Positions 44,186 through 53,793 are shown, numbered from the stretch's first letter. The stretch: 64,000 bases of DNA from Streptomyces sp. NBC_00663 (GCF_036226885.1 NZ_CP109027.1:4774001-4838000); one strand, 5' to 3'. Translations and numbers: made by a program. The notes: generated by a model from the sequence alone, not told the origin.

Positions 44186-46453
44186 TCAGCGCCCCAGCCG
44201 TCCGCGCACCATGCCGACCAGGGAGTTCAGCTCCTCGATACGCATCTTGCGGGCGGCCAGGAAGAAGATCCCGAGCAGGACCGCGCCGCCGACGATCAGG
44301 GCGGCGAAGGAGCCGATGACGCCCTGGCCCAGAGCATGCGCGATGCCGTAGCAGGCCGCGCCGCTGAGGATCGCGGCCGGTACCGAGGCGATGCAGAGCC
44401 TGGCGTAGGTCCGCATGACGCGGGCGCCGTCCAGGTCGCCGCCCAGGCGCTTGCGCAGGCGGCTCCAGGCGACGCCTACGCCGACGGCGTAGGCGAGGCC
44501 GTACGAGGCGGCCATGCCGACCACGGCCCAGCGGGCCGGGATCAGGAAGTAGCAGACGGCGGAGGCGGCGGCGTTGACGGCCGCCACGATGACCGTGTTG
44601 TAGAAGGGGGTCCGAGTGTCCTCGTAGGCGTAGAACGCGCGCAGAACGACGTACTGCACGGAGAACGGGATCAGGCCGAGACCGAAGGCCATCAGCATGA
44701 AGCCCATGTTCGTGGCCTGGTCGGCGCCAGAAGAGCCGAAGATCAGGGTGCACATCGGGATGCCGAGGGCGACGAACCCGAAGGCGATGGGCACGATCGC
44801 GACGGCCGTGGTGCGCAGGCCCTGGGAGATGTCGTCGCGAACGGCACCGCTGTCGTCCTCTGCGGCCGAGCGGGAGATGCGGGGCAGCAGGGCGGCCATC
44901 AGGGAGACCGTGATGATGGCCTGCGGCAGGCCCCAGATCAGCTGGGCGTTGGCGTAAGCGGCGAAACCGGTGCCCTTGACGCCGGAGTCGAAGCCGGCGG
45001 CGGTGGACAGCTGGGTGACCACGAGTGCGCCCGCCTGGTTGGCGAGGACGAAAAGGATCGTCCACTTGGCGAGCATCGCGGCCTTGCCGAGACCGTGGCC
45101 CTTCCAGTCGAAACGGAGCCGCAGGCGGAATCCGGTCTCGCGCAGGTAAGGGATCATCGCCAGGGACTGGACGATCAGGCCGAGCAGAACACCGACGCCG
45201 AGGAGCCGCTGGCCCTCCGGCGGGATGTTCGTGACCTCCATCCCGGAGCGCTCCGAGGTGCCGTAGACCCACAGGAACGTGCCGAGCGTCACGATGATGA
45301 CGATGTTGTTCAGGACCGGGGTCCACATCATCGCGCCGAAGCGGCCGCGGGCGTTGAGGATCTGGCCCATCACCACGTGGACGCCCATGAAGAAGATCGA
45401 GGGCAGGAAGTAACGGGTGAAGGTGACGGCGACCTCGTTGGCGGCCGGGTCGTTGGCGACCTTCGCGGACAGCGCGCGGACCAGGAGTGGGGCCGCGAAC
45501 ATCGCGAGGGCGGTGAGTGCGGCGAGCGCGACCATCACCACGGTCAACAGACGGTTCGCGTACGCCTCGCCGCCGTCCTCGTCGTCCTTCATCGCTCGCA
45601 CCAGCTGCGGCACGAAGACGGAGTTGAGGCCGCCGCCGACGGTCAGGATGTAGATCATCGTCGGCAGCTGGTAGGCGACCTGGAAGGAGTCGCCGAGAAG
45701 GCCGAGGCCCAGCGCGGAGACGATCATCGCGGAGCGCACGAACCCGGTGAGCCGCGACACCATCGTGCCCGCCGCCATCACCGCACTGGACTTCAGCAGC
45801 CCCCCGGCCTTTCCGCCCTTCTTGGCGGCAGCCGCAGCTGCCGGAGTCGGCGAGGCCGGAGGGGGCACGGGTGCGGTGCCCAGGTTCATGGTGCGGTCCG
45901 CGGACGGCGGCATGGGGGGCTCGGCACCCGGTACCGGCGCCGGGGACGGAGCCGGAACCGACGGGGGCTGGTACGGCTGCTGGCCGCCGCCCTGCTGCTG
46001 GTCGCGGAAGAGATGCGCGAAGGCGTCCGGCTCGTGGCGCTCCTCGGCGGAGTGCGTGACGAGGTCGTCCACACCCACGTACTGCGTGCTGCGCGGGTCG
46101 TCGCCGTACGGCAGGTACTGGGTCGCCCCGTCCGGCTCGGGCGCCGGAGTCTGCGCCCACACATGCGGGTCGGGGGCGTACGGAGACTGCTGGGGCTGGG
46201 CGTACAGCGGCTGCTGCGGCTGGTACGTGCCCGGGGGCGGCGGGGGGTGCGCGGCGCGGTCGTAGAGCGCCTCGGCGACCGGGTCCTGGGCGGAGAGGTC
46301 CTGCGCCCGGTAGGGGTCCTGGTCGTAGGCGTCCTGGAGGTACATGTCCGCGGGGGGCTGCGGCGGTACCTGGCCGTGCTCGGGCGGCGGGCCCTCGGGG
46401 TGGCCCGAGCCGCCCGCGGCCTGGCCGCGGTCACCGTCGTACGGCGCGTTCAT
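44186..46453 (-). CDS. murJ: Lipid II flippase MurJ (MviN)
   Basis: 755 residues. A disordered Pro/Gln/Tyr-rich cytoplasmic N-terminus of about 210 residues precedes about 14 membrane helices of the MOP superfamily: SAVMAAGTMVSRLTGFVRSA, LPTMIYILTVGGGLNSVFVP, TRYFLPSIFFMGVHVVMGQI. It should translocate lipid II across the membrane. Neighbours are the DUF6049 protein upstream (44 bp) and the pseudokinase downstream, forming a cell-wall operon with sigM. ATG start at 46453. Confidence 0.94.
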   Translation of the reverse strand: MNAPYDGDRGQAAGGSGHPEGPPPEHGQVPPQPPADMYLQDAYDQDPYRAQDLSAQDPVAEALYDRAAHPPPPPGTYQPQQPLYAQPQQSPYAPDPHVWAQTPAPEPDGATQYLPYGDDPRSTQYVGVDDLVTHSAEERHEPDAFAHLFRDQQQGGGQQPYQPPSVPAPSPAPVPGAEPPMPPSADRTMNLGTAPVPPPASPTPAAAAAAKKGGKAGGLLKSSAVMAAGTMVSRLTGFVRSAMIVSALGLGLLGDSFQVAYQLPTMIYILTVGGGLNSVFVPQLVRAMKDDEDGGEAYANRLLTVVMVALAALTALAMFAAPLLVRALSAKVANDPAANEVAVTFTRYFLPSIFFMGVHVVMGQILNARGRFGAMMWTPVLNNIVIIVTLGTFLWVYGTSERSGMEVTNIPPEGQRLLGVGVLLGLIVQSLAMIPYLRETGFRLRLRFDWKGHGLGKAAMLAKWTILFVLANQAGALVVTQLSTAAGFDSGVKGTGFAAYANAQLIWGLPQAIITVSLMAALLPRISRSAAEDDSGAVRDDISQGLRTTAVAIVPIAFGFVALGIPMCTLIFGSSGADQATNMGFMLMAFGLGLIPFSVQYVVLRAFYAYEDTRTPFYNTVIVAAVNAAASAVCYFLIPARWAVVGMAASYGLAYAVGVGVAWSRLRKRLGGDLDGARVMRTYARLCIASVPAAILSGAACYGIAHALGQGVIGSFAALIVGGAVLLGIFFLAARKMRIEELNSLVGMVRGRLGR

Positions 46454-46497
46454 GGTTACCCCACCTCATCGTCCCGGGCCCACCGGCCACGACATCC

Positions 46498-48870
46498 TCA
46501 ACGGTCCACTCTCTCACCCGTGCCGGACGGGTCGGTGCTTTCCGCTGCGGTGTCCGGTGTCAGGTCACTCGGCTGCTGCGGCTCGTCTGCCCCGGGCCGC
46601 GGGCCGGACTCCTCAGGGAGACGGTCTTCGGGGCCTTCGGGGTTCTCCGGGCCGTCCGTCGGCTCGTCGGCCGCGTCGGGATCCTCGGATCCGCCGTCGT
46701 CGGCCTCCCGCTCGGCGGCCCGCTTGCGCTGCTTGTACATCCGGAAGCCGGCCAGGACGAGGAGGAGGAAGCCGCCGCCGATGACCAGCATCACGGTGGC
46801 CGTGAACTCGGTGACCCTCACCTTGAACCGGACCGGGTCGCCGTACGCCTGGCCGTCCTCGGTGAACAGCTGGGCGACGACCTCCGCCTGGCCGTTGGCC
46901 TGGGCCGAGGTGGTGAACTTCACCGTCTGGCTGTGCCCGCCGTTGACGGTGACCTGCTGTTCCTCGTAGTCGCCGTCGCCGATCTTCAGGCGGGTCGGGC
47001 TCGTGGAGGTGAGCCGCAGGACGAGGTGGTCGACGCCCTGCACCAGGTTGTTCTGCACGGTCACGGGGATCGTGGCGCTGCGCCCGGAGAGCTTGACCTC
47101 GGACTTGTCGATCAGCTTGACCTGGTTGGTCAGGTTGTCGAGGTAGTTCCGCACACCGTCGCGGTAGCTCTGCGCCTCGGCGGCCCGGCCGCGCCACGAC
47201 GTCGACATCTCACGGTTCATGGCCCGCCCGAAGGGGGTCACCACGCGGGACTGGTCGGTGAGGATCACCTTGAACCGGTCGAGCTTGTCCTGTACGGCCG
47301 CGATCTGCTCGAAGGCGGGCTTGGACAGCTCCTGCTTGCGCAGCTTGGCGGGGTAGGCGGAGGTCGACGGGACCTTGGTGGTCGCGCTCGCGTCCGGCTT
47401 CGAGGCGGCCGCCGACGTCAGGTCCTGGGCCTGCGTCCAGTTGCCGCCCTGGAGGGCGGCCACCGCCGCGGCCATCGCCTGCGCCTGGCTCGTCGTCGGC
47501 GTGCGCTGCGGGGCGACGACGATGCTGCGCTGCTTGTCCACCTGCTGGTTCAGCGCCAGGCTCGAGGCGAGGAACTTCTGCACGGCGAGGGTGGAGGCGG
47601 AGGCCGAGGTGAGGTCTCCCTGGAACGCCGTGGACAGCCGCGCGTCGGCGACCACCGCGGTCGTGCCGCCACCGATGGGGCGGGCCGCGGAGGGCGTGTA
47701 CGGCAGGCCGGCGGTCTCCTCCAGGCTGTCGCTGCGCGCGATCACCTTGTCGGCGCCCGCGGAGGTGGCGACCTTGACGATGGAGGGGTCGACTGCGCCG
47801 TTCACGGGCCAGGCGAAGTCGGTCTCCGGCGTCACATGGAGCACTGTCTGCACAGTGGTGGCCGCGACGTCGGTGGCTTCCTTGAGGTGGCTCAGGGAGC
47901 CGGTGACGCCCGTGCCGTTGTGGGCGAGGGAGGCGAGGTCGGGGTCGGCGAAGGGAAGCGCGACGACCTCCTTGTCCGCCACCGCGTCCTGAAGCTCGGC
48001 CAGCCACTGCTTGGCGACCGCCTGGTGCGTGCCCGCCACGGTGGTGTTGCCCGACTCGACGCGATAGGTGCCGGTCATGGCGTCGACGGAGGCCAGCAGG
48101 TCCGGGTCGATCACCCAGGTGACGTCCAGGGACTTGCCCAGCGAGAGCATCTGCTCCAGCCGGCCGCCCGCCGAGATCTCCTTGGCCAGGTCGTCGTTGA
48201 GGAAGACCGGCGTCTGCTCTTCGTTCGACCCGGTCTCCGCCGTCATGTGGGCGGTGGAGATCAGCGGCCACAGGACCGCCGTCTTCGTCCGGGTGTCGGC
48301 GTCCTCGGGCTGCCAGGGCAGATACGTCCGCTGGATGCCGAGGACCTGCTGCCACTGCTGTGCGGAGGTCTCACCGGTCAGGGAGACGCCGAACTGGTAG
48401 ACGCCGTCCGAGCCGAGGTCCAGTTCGTCGACCGGGACGGAGATGCTGAAGGTCTGGGCGACGCCGGGTGCCAGCTTGGAGAACTTCTCGACGTACTTGC
48501 CGCCGACGACGGTGCCGTCGAGGCCAGGCTGGAAGTCGGTGCGCTGGGCGACGCCGTCGACGTCCGAGCGGGTGCTGAGCTCGGGGCCGACTCGCAGGTC
48601 CACCTGGGCGTCCGTGACCGTCTGCTTGCTGTCGTTGGTCACGGTGCCGGACACGGTCACCGTGTCCCCGTCCGTGGGGACGCCGGGCGTGAGCGTGTTG
48701 ATGTCCACGGACACGGTGCCGGAGCCCGACGCGGCGTTCGCGGGCCCGGCGGCGGGCAGCTGGAGCAGTCCGGCCAGCAGAGGCGCTCCGGCGAGCAGTG
48801 CTCCCGTGCGCCGCAGCCACCGGCGGGCAGGTGAGGGACTCATCCCCTGGAAGTCTGCCGCCTCGGCCAC
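46498..48870 (-). CDS. DUF6049 family exported protein
   Basis: 790 residues. An N-terminal signal (RRWLRRTGALLAGAPLLAGL, cleavage after PANA-AS) and a C-terminal membrane helix (TATVMLVIGGGFLLLVLAGF followed by RMYKQRKR) make it a large surface protein with an acidic cytoplasmic tail of about 75 residues. External sequence has CARDB-like beta segments (TVSGTVTNDSKQTVTDAQVD). It corresponds in position to mycobacterial Rv3909 next to murJ. Function unknown; a role with MurJ is suggested only by conserved linkage. GTG 48870 is used; the internal ATG at 48843 has poor spacing. Confidence 0.88.
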   Translation of the reverse strand: MAEAADFQGMSPSPARRWLRRTGALLAGAPLLAGLLQLPAAGPANAASGSGTVSVDINTLTPGVPTDGDTVTVSGTVTNDSKQTVTDAQVDLRVGPELSTRSDVDGVAQRTDFQPGLDGTVVGGKYVEKFSKLAPGVAQTFSISVPVDELDLGSDGVYQFGVSLTGETSAQQWQQVLGIQRTYLPWQPEDADTRTKTAVLWPLISTAHMTAETGSNEEQTPVFLNDDLAKEISAGGRLEQMLSLGKSLDVTWVIDPDLLASVDAMTGTYRVESGNTTVAGTHQAVAKQWLAELQDAVADKEVVALPFADPDLASLAHNGTGVTGSLSHLKEATDVAATTVQTVLHVTPETDFAWPVNGAVDPSIVKVATSAGADKVIARSDSLEETAGLPYTPSAARPIGGGTTAVVADARLSTAFQGDLTSASASTLAVQKFLASSLALNQQVDKQRSIVVAPQRTPTTSQAQAMAAAVAALQGGNWTQAQDLTSAAASKPDASATTKVPSTSAYPAKLRKQELSKPAFEQIAAVQDKLDRFKVILTDQSRVVTPFGRAMNREMSTSWRGRAAEAQSYRDGVRNYLDNLTNQVKLIDKSEVKLSGRSATIPVTVQNNLVQGVDHLVLRLTSTSPTRLKIGDGDYEEQQVTVNGGHSQTVKFTTSAQANGQAEVVAQLFTEDGQAYGDPVRFKVRVTEFTATVMLVIGGGFLLLVLAGFRMYKQRKRAAEREADDGGSEDPDAADEPTDGPENPEGPEDRLPEESGPRPGADEPQQPSDLTPDTAAESTDPSGTGERVDR

Positions 48871-49135
48871 GCGCTCGCCCGTCCCTCGTCGTCAGTGGTC
48901 GTCAGTGGTCGTCGCAATGTGCGTCCACGCATGGTAACGATGCGCGCTGAGGGGAAGTGCCGCGGACTGCTCCACAAGATCGGCGGACAGGGCCGGACCG
49001 TCCTGTATGTGTACGTATAAAGGGGAGCGAATCCGCATGGCTGACGGGCGGCCCTTGCCCGCAGTCCTGCGTACGGGTCTGTGCAGATTTAATGGAGGCG
49101 CTCTCGGTCGCCGGGGCCACGTACCCTTTTCTGTT

Positions 49136-50578
49136 GTGCCGAACGCCAACGAAGACAAGCCCAGCGCCCTGAGCCAGGTGCAGCACCGCGCGGTCAGTGA
49201 ACTGCTGCGGGTCGCCCCTGTCGCCGACGACCTTGCCCGCCGTTTCCAGGAGGCCGGGTTCTGCCTCGCCCTGGTCGGCGGCTCGGTCCGGGACGCGCTG
49301 CTGGGCCGGCTCGGCAACGACCTGGACTTCACGACCGATGCCCGCCCTCAGGACGTACTGAAGATCGTGCGCCCGTGGGCGGACTCGGTGTGGGAGGTCG
49401 GGATCGCCTTCGGCACGGTGGGCGCGCAGAAGGACGGCTACCAGATCGAGGTGACGACCTACCGGTCGGAGGCGTACGACCGGACCTCGCGCAAGCCTGA
49501 GGTGTCGTACGGCGACTCCATCGAGGAGGACCTCGTCCGGCGGGACTTCACCGTGAACGCGATGGCCGTCGCGCTGCCGGAGAAGGAGTTCATCGACCCG
49601 CACGGCGGCCGCGACGATCTCGCGAAGCGAGTGCTGCGTACTCCTGGCACGCCCGAGGAGTCCTTCTCCGATGATCCGCTGCGGATGATGCGGGCGGCGC
49701 GGTTCGCGGCGCAGCTCGACTTCGAGGTGGCGCCGGAGGTCGTCACCGCGATGAAGGACATGTCCGGGCGGATCGAGATCGTCTCGGCCGAGCGGGTCCG
49801 GGACGAGCTGAACAAGCTGATCCTGTCCGCGAACCCGCGCAAGGGGCTGACCCTGCTGGTCGACACGGGCCTCGCGGACCACGTCCTGCCCGAGCTGCCG
49901 GCCCTGCGCCTGGAGAGCGACGAGCACCACCGCCACAAGGACGTGTACGACCACACACTGATCGTCCTGGAGCAGGCGATGGCCCTGGAGGAGTCCGGCC
50001 CTGACCTGGTCCTCCGTCTCTCCGCCCTCCTGCACGACATCGGAAAGCCCCGCACGCGTCGCTTCGAGAAGGACGGCCGGGTCTCGTTCCACCACCACGA
50101 GGTGGTCGGCGCGAAGATGACCAAGAAGCGCATGACGGCCTTGAAGTACTCCAACGACCTGGTGAAGGACGTCTCGCGACTGGTCGAACTCCACCTGCGT
50201 TTCCACGGATACGGCACGGGCGAGTGGACGGACTCCGCGGTCCGCCGTTACGTCCGCGACGCAGGCCCGCTCCTCGACCGCCTCCACAAGCTGACCCGCT
50301 CTGACTGCACGACCCGTAACAAGCGCAAGGCGACGGCGCTTTCGCGTGCGTACGACGGTCTGGAGGGGCGCATCGCTCAACTCCAGGAACAGGAGGAGCT
50401 GGACGCCATCCGCCCGGACCTGGACGGCAATCAGATCATGGCGATCCTCGGCATCACCCCCGGCCCGGCCATCGGCCGCGCATACAAGCACCTGCTGGAA
50501 CTGCGCCTGGAGAACGGCCCGATGGGCGAGGAGGCTGCGGCCGAGGCGCTCAAGGAGTGGTGGGCGGAGCAGGGCTGA
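49136..50578 (+). CDS. pcnA: CCA tRNA nucleotidyltransferase
   Basis: 480 residues. Polymerase-beta fold: LVGGSVRDALLGRLGNDLDF with the catalytic D-x-D, and EEDLVRRDFTVNAMAV. A central head domain RMMRAARFAAQLDFEV and an HD phosphohydrolase domain (LSALLHDIGKPRTR) follow. It adds CCA to tRNAs such as the two in this window that lack encoded CCA. GTG 49136 gives the conserved start MPNANEDKPSALSQVQ; there is no Shine-Dalgarno, but TACCCT lies 8 nt upstream, hinting at a leaderless mRNA. It is divergent from the DUF6049 gene. Confidence 0.95.
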   Translation: MPNANEDKPSALSQVQHRAVSELLRVAPVADDLARRFQEAGFCLALVGGSVRDALLGRLGNDLDFTTDARPQDVLKIVRPWADSVWEVGIAFGTVGAQKDGYQIEVTTYRSEAYDRTSRKPEVSYGDSIEEDLVRRDFTVNAMAVALPEKEFIDPHGGRDDLAKRVLRTPGTPEESFSDDPLRMMRAARFAAQLDFEVAPEVVTAMKDMSGRIEIVSAERVRDELNKLILSANPRKGLTLLVDTGLADHVLPELPALRLESDEHHRHKDVYDHTLIVLEQAMALEESGPDLVLRLSALLHDIGKPRTRRFEKDGRVSFHHHEVVGAKMTKKRMTALKYSNDLVKDVSRLVELHLRFHGYGTGEWTDSAVRRYVRDAGPLLDRLHKLTRSDCTTRNKRKATALSRAYDGLEGRIAQLQEQEELDAIRPDLDGNQIMAILGITPGPAIGRAYKHLLELRLENGPMGEEAAAEALKEWWAEQG

Positions 50579-50596
50579 GCTGTGAAGCGGGGTCAT

Positions 50597-50610
50597 GTTT
50601 CACGTGAAAC
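50597..50610. other. parS: parS site in a 26-bp palindrome
   Basis: Perfect GTTTCACGTGAAAC forms the centre of a perfect palindrome spanning 50591-50616 (GGTCAT arms). It lies 18 bp after the pcnA stop, between convergent genes. Confidence 0.95.
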
Positions 50611-50639
50611 ATGACCCCTGGAAAGCATCGAGGGGCGAC

Positions 50640-50653
50640 GTTTCACGTGAAAC
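50640..50653. other. parS: parS site in a 36-bp palindrome
   Basis: Perfect GTTTCACGTGAAAC at the centre of a perfect 36-bp palindrome (50629-50664, outer arms CGAGGGGCGAC). Only 43 bp from the previous parS. The RNA form would be a strong hairpin, so this DNA may also terminate pcnA and the convergent LppU-like transcript. Confidence 0.95.
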
Positions 50654-50690
50654 GTCGCCCCTCGTGGTGTCTGCGGTGCCGCAGGAGCTA

Positions 50691-51209
50691 CTACTTGTCC
50701 TTCAGGCAGAGCAGGAAGTCGGTGCCGTCACCGGACTCGGTGTAGGTGTACTGGAAGTCCTTGGCCTCAGCCGCGCACTTGGTCTCGCCAAGAGTGCCGC
50801 TGAACGTGCCCTCGATCTTGGCCAGCACCTCGTACTGGGCCTTCGAGGAGCCGCAGTCGACGACCTCGAGGTCCGGGTCGTTGTCGTTGGTGCTGCCTCG
50901 GTGCATGCAGTCGCCGACCGCCGCGGTGTTGGCGTCGTCACGGCTGGAGATGTAGCCGCCGATGGCGATACCGGCGACGGCCACGACGATGACTATGTTC
51001 TTGATCGTCTTGAAGCTGAGCTTTCGCTTGGGCTGCTCCGGCGGGACCGGCGCGTAGGGGACGCCGCCCTGCTGGGGGAAGCCCGGCTGCTGGCCCTGGG
51101 CGTAGGGGTTGCCGTCCTGGGGCGGGTACGGGGCCTGGGCCTGGGGCTGGCCGTAGGGCTGCTGGCCCTGGGCGAACGGGTTCTGGCCCTGGGGCGGCGG
51201 AGTTGACAC
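50691..51209 (-). CDS. LppU/SCO3897 family membrane protein
   Basis: 172 residues. A Pro/Gln/Gly-rich cytoplasmic N-terminus (QGQNPFAQGQQPYGQPQAQA) is followed by one membrane helix (IKNIVIVVAVAGIAIGGYIS) and an external domain with four cysteines in two likely disulfides (VGDCMHRGS, EVVDCGSSKA, GETKCAAEA, FLLCLKDK). The domain matches the LppU/SCO3897 family. Function unknown. It converges on pcnA with two parS palindromes between them. Confidence 0.87.
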   Translation of the reverse strand: MSTPPPQGQNPFAQGQQPYGQPQAQAPYPPQDGNPYAQGQQPGFPQQGGVPYAPVPPEQPKRKLSFKTIKNIVIVVAVAGIAIGGYISSRDDANTAAVGDCMHRGSTNDNDPDLEVVDCGSSKAQYEVLAKIEGTFSGTLGETKCAAEAKDFQYTYTESGDGTDFLLCLKDK

Positions 51210-51333
51210 TTGGGGGTCCCCCTAGAACATGGGTGAGTGACGCGCAATGCGGCGCGAGTAAGACGCACGTAAGTTACCGGCACCCACTGACAGCCTTGTA
51301 CCCGAGGGGGACTCTGTGGCATTGATGTGACAC

Positions 51334-52596
51334 TTACTGACGCTCAAAGCGGGCCATAGTCACCGCAACTGCCCCGTAGATAACGGCCACTGTTATCACC
51401 AACACCACAGAGCGTCCGTCCGGCGGCAGCATCAGGGCGGCGACGGCGGCAGCTCCCACGAAAGCGATGTTGAACAGCACGTCGTAGACGGAGAAGATCC
51501 GGCCCCGGAAGCCGTCGTCGACCGAGGACTGCACGAGCGTGTCCGTCGCGATCTTCGCGCCCTGCGTGGTCAGGCCCAGCACGAAGGACGCCACGAGCAT
51601 CGGCGCGACGGCGAAAGGGAGGCCCAGGGCGGGCTCCAGGACCGCTGCGGCCGCCGCGCACACGACGATCCAGCGGCCGGGTCCAAGACGTCCCGCCGCC
51701 CACGGTGTCGCCACGGCCGCGACGAAGAAGCCCGCGCCCGAGATGCCCAACGCCAGCCCCAGCAGGGCGAGTCCGTCGTCGGTCGTCGAGGAGAACTCGT
51801 ACCGGCACAGCATCAGCAGCATGACCAGCAGGGCGCCGTAGCAGAAGCGCATCAGCGTCATCGCGGCGAGCGCCCAGGCGGCCTCCCGGCGCGGCGTTCC
51901 GGTGAGATGGCGGACGCCCGCCGCGAGGTCACGGGCGGTGCCGGAGAGGGCCGCCGTGAGACCGGGGTGCGCCATCGCGCGGTCGGGGCCCAGCAGTTCC
52001 TTGGGGATACGCAGTGACGCCAGCGCGGCGCACAGGTACAGGAGCGCGCCCAGGAGGACCACGGCCGCGTCGGAGTCCGCCACCAACAGCCGTACGACGA
52101 AGGCGAGACCGCCGCCCGCGGTCGCCGCGAGCGTGCCGGCGGTCGGGGAGAGGGAGTTGGCCACGACCAGTCGTTCGTCGTCGACCACGCGGGGCAGCGC
52201 GGCGGAAAGTCCGGACAGGACGAAGCGGTTGACGGCGGTGACGCACAGGGCGGAGGCGTAGAAGAGCCAGTCCGGGGCCTGGCTGACCATGAGGACGGCG
52301 GTCGCCGAGGCCATCGCCGCGCGCACGAGGTTGCCGTAGAGGAAGACCTGGCGGCGGCGCCAGCGGTCCAGCAGGACGCCGGCGAAGGGGCCCACGAGGG
52401 AGTAAGGGAGCAGGAGTACGGCCATCGCGGAGGCGATGGCGGCGGCCGAGGTCTGTTTCTCCGGGGAGAAGACGACGTACGCGGCGAGCGCGACCTGGAA
52501 GACGCCGTCGGCGCCCTGGGAGAGCAGGCGTACGGAGAGCAGACGTCTGAAGCCCTGGAAGCGCAGCAGGACGCGCAGGTCACGGACGACGGCCAT
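51334..52596 (-). CDS. Major facilitator superfamily transporter
   Basis: 420 residues with about 12 hydrophobic helices and the MFS inter-helix motif GVLLDRWRRRQVFLYGN after helix 2. Similar loops (VQSSVDDGFRGRIFSVYDVL) are typical of the MFS_3 / macrolide-efflux-like group. ATG 52596 has GAGG 8 nt upstream. Substrate cannot be inferred. The ino1 terminator lies just upstream, so it has its own promoter or depends on read-through. Confidence 0.88.
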   Translation of the reverse strand: MAVVRDLRVLLRFQGFRRLLSVRLLSQGADGVFQVALAAYVVFSPEKQTSAAAIASAMAVLLLPYSLVGPFAGVLLDRWRRRQVFLYGNLVRAAMASATAVLMVSQAPDWLFYASALCVTAVNRFVLSGLSAALPRVVDDERLVVANSLSPTAGTLAATAGGGLAFVVRLLVADSDAAVVLLGALLYLCAALASLRIPKELLGPDRAMAHPGLTAALSGTARDLAAGVRHLTGTPRREAAWALAAMTLMRFCYGALLVMLLMLCRYEFSSTTDDGLALLGLALGISGAGFFVAAVATPWAAGRLGPGRWIVVCAAAAAVLEPALGLPFAVAPMLVASFVLGLTTQGAKIATDTLVQSSVDDGFRGRIFSVYDVLFNIAFVGAAAVAALMLPPDGRSVVLVITVAVIYGAVAVTMARFERQ

Positions 52597-52620
52597 GGGG
52601 CACAGCCTCACATACGGGAA

Positions 52621-52650
52621 GGGTCCCCGGGCGGTACAACCCGGGGACCC
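52621..52650 (-). terminator. Terminator hairpin after ino1
   Basis: Perfect 11-bp stem GGGTCCCCGGG (52621-52631) with CCCGGGGACCC (52640-52650), 60 bp beyond the ino1 stop. Confidence 0.75.
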
Positions 52651-52710
52651 TCGACACAGCCCTGGCAGGAGCGTTTTGACTGAGCCTCGGCGCGCGAGCG
52701 CCGGATCGAG

Positions 52711-53793
52711 CTAGCGCTCGACTTCACCCTTGATGAACTTCTCGACGTTGGCGAAGGCCTCGTCGTCGAAGTACTGGACCGGCGGGGACTTCATGAAGTA
52801 CGACGACGCCGACAGGATCGGGCCGCCGATGCCGCGGTCCTTGGCGATCTTCGCGGCGCGCAGGGCGTCGATGATGACACCCGCGGAGTTCGGGGAGTCC
52901 CAGACCTCGAGCTTGTACTCCAGGTTCAGCGGGACGTCACCGAAGGCACGGCCCTCGAGGCGGACGTAGGCCCACTTGCGGTCGTCGAGCCAGGCCACGT
53001 AATCCGAGGGACCGATGTGGACGTTCTTCTCGCCCAGGTCGCGGTCGGGGATCTGCGAGGTGACGGCCTGCGTCTTCGAGATCTTCTTGGACTCGAGGCG
53101 GTCGCGCTCCAGCATGTTCTTGAAGTCCATGTTGCCGCCGACGTTGAGCTGCATGGTGCGCTCAAGACGGACACCGCGGTCCTCGAACAGCTTCGCCATC
53201 ACACGGTGCGTGATGGTGGCGCCGACCTGCGACTTGATGTCGTCGCCGACGATCGGGACGCCCGCCTCGGTGAACTTGTCCGCCCACTCCTTGGTGCCGG
53301 CGATGAAGACCGGGAGGGCGTTGACGAAGGCGACCTTGGCGTCGATGGCGCACTGGGCGTAGAACTTCGCCGCGTCCTCGGAGCCGACGGGCAGGTAGCA
53401 GACGAGAACGTCGACCTGCTTGTCCTTGAGGATCTGGACGACGTCGACCGGGGCCTCGGCGGACTCCTCGATGGTCTCGCGGTAGTACTTGCCGAGACCG
53501 TCGTGGGTGTGGCCGCGCTGGACCGTGACGCCCTTGTTCGGGACGTCGCAGATCTTGATGGTGTTGTTCTCGCTGGCACCGATGGCGTCCGAGAGGTCGA
53601 GGCCGACCTTCTTCGCGTCGACGTCGAAGGCGGCGACGAACTCGACGTCACCGACGTGGTAGTCGCCGAACTGGACGTGCATGAGGCCGGGGACCTTGGT
53701 CGCCGGGTCGGCGTCCTTGTAGTACTCGACTCCCTGGACCAGCGACGCGGCGCAGTTGCCCACGCCAACGATGGCTACGCGGACCGAACCCAT
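52711..53793 (-). CDS. ino1: Inositol-3-phosphate synthase
   Basis: 360 residues, converts glucose 6-phosphate to myo-inositol 3-phosphate with NAD; precursor of mycothiol and phosphatidylinositol. NAD motif VRVAIVGVGNCAASLVQG, then NALPVFIAGTKEWADKFTEA, VGDDIKSQVGATITHRVMAK, and LNVGGNMDFKNM. ATG 53793 has GGGAG 8 nt upstream; the extra 16 residues of the longer frame are not conserved. It follows the PadR gene by 44 bp on the same strand, so the two are likely co-transcribed from the operator-bearing promoter at about 54.57 kb. Confidence 0.96.
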   Translation of the reverse strand: MGSVRVAIVGVGNCAASLVQGVEYYKDADPATKVPGLMHVQFGDYHVGDVEFVAAFDVDAKKVGLDLSDAIGASENNTIKICDVPNKGVTVQRGHTHDGLGKYYRETIEESAEAPVDVVQILKDKQVDVLVCYLPVGSEDAAKFYAQCAIDAKVAFVNALPVFIAGTKEWADKFTEAGVPIVGDDIKSQVGATITHRVMAKLFEDRGVRLERTMQLNVGGNMDFKNMLERDRLESKKISKTQAVTSQIPDRDLGEKNVHIGPSDYVAWLDDRKWAYVRLEGRAFGDVPLNLEYKLEVWDSPNSAGVIIDALRAAKIAKDRGIGGPILSASSYFMKSPPVQYFDDEAFANVEKFIKGEVER

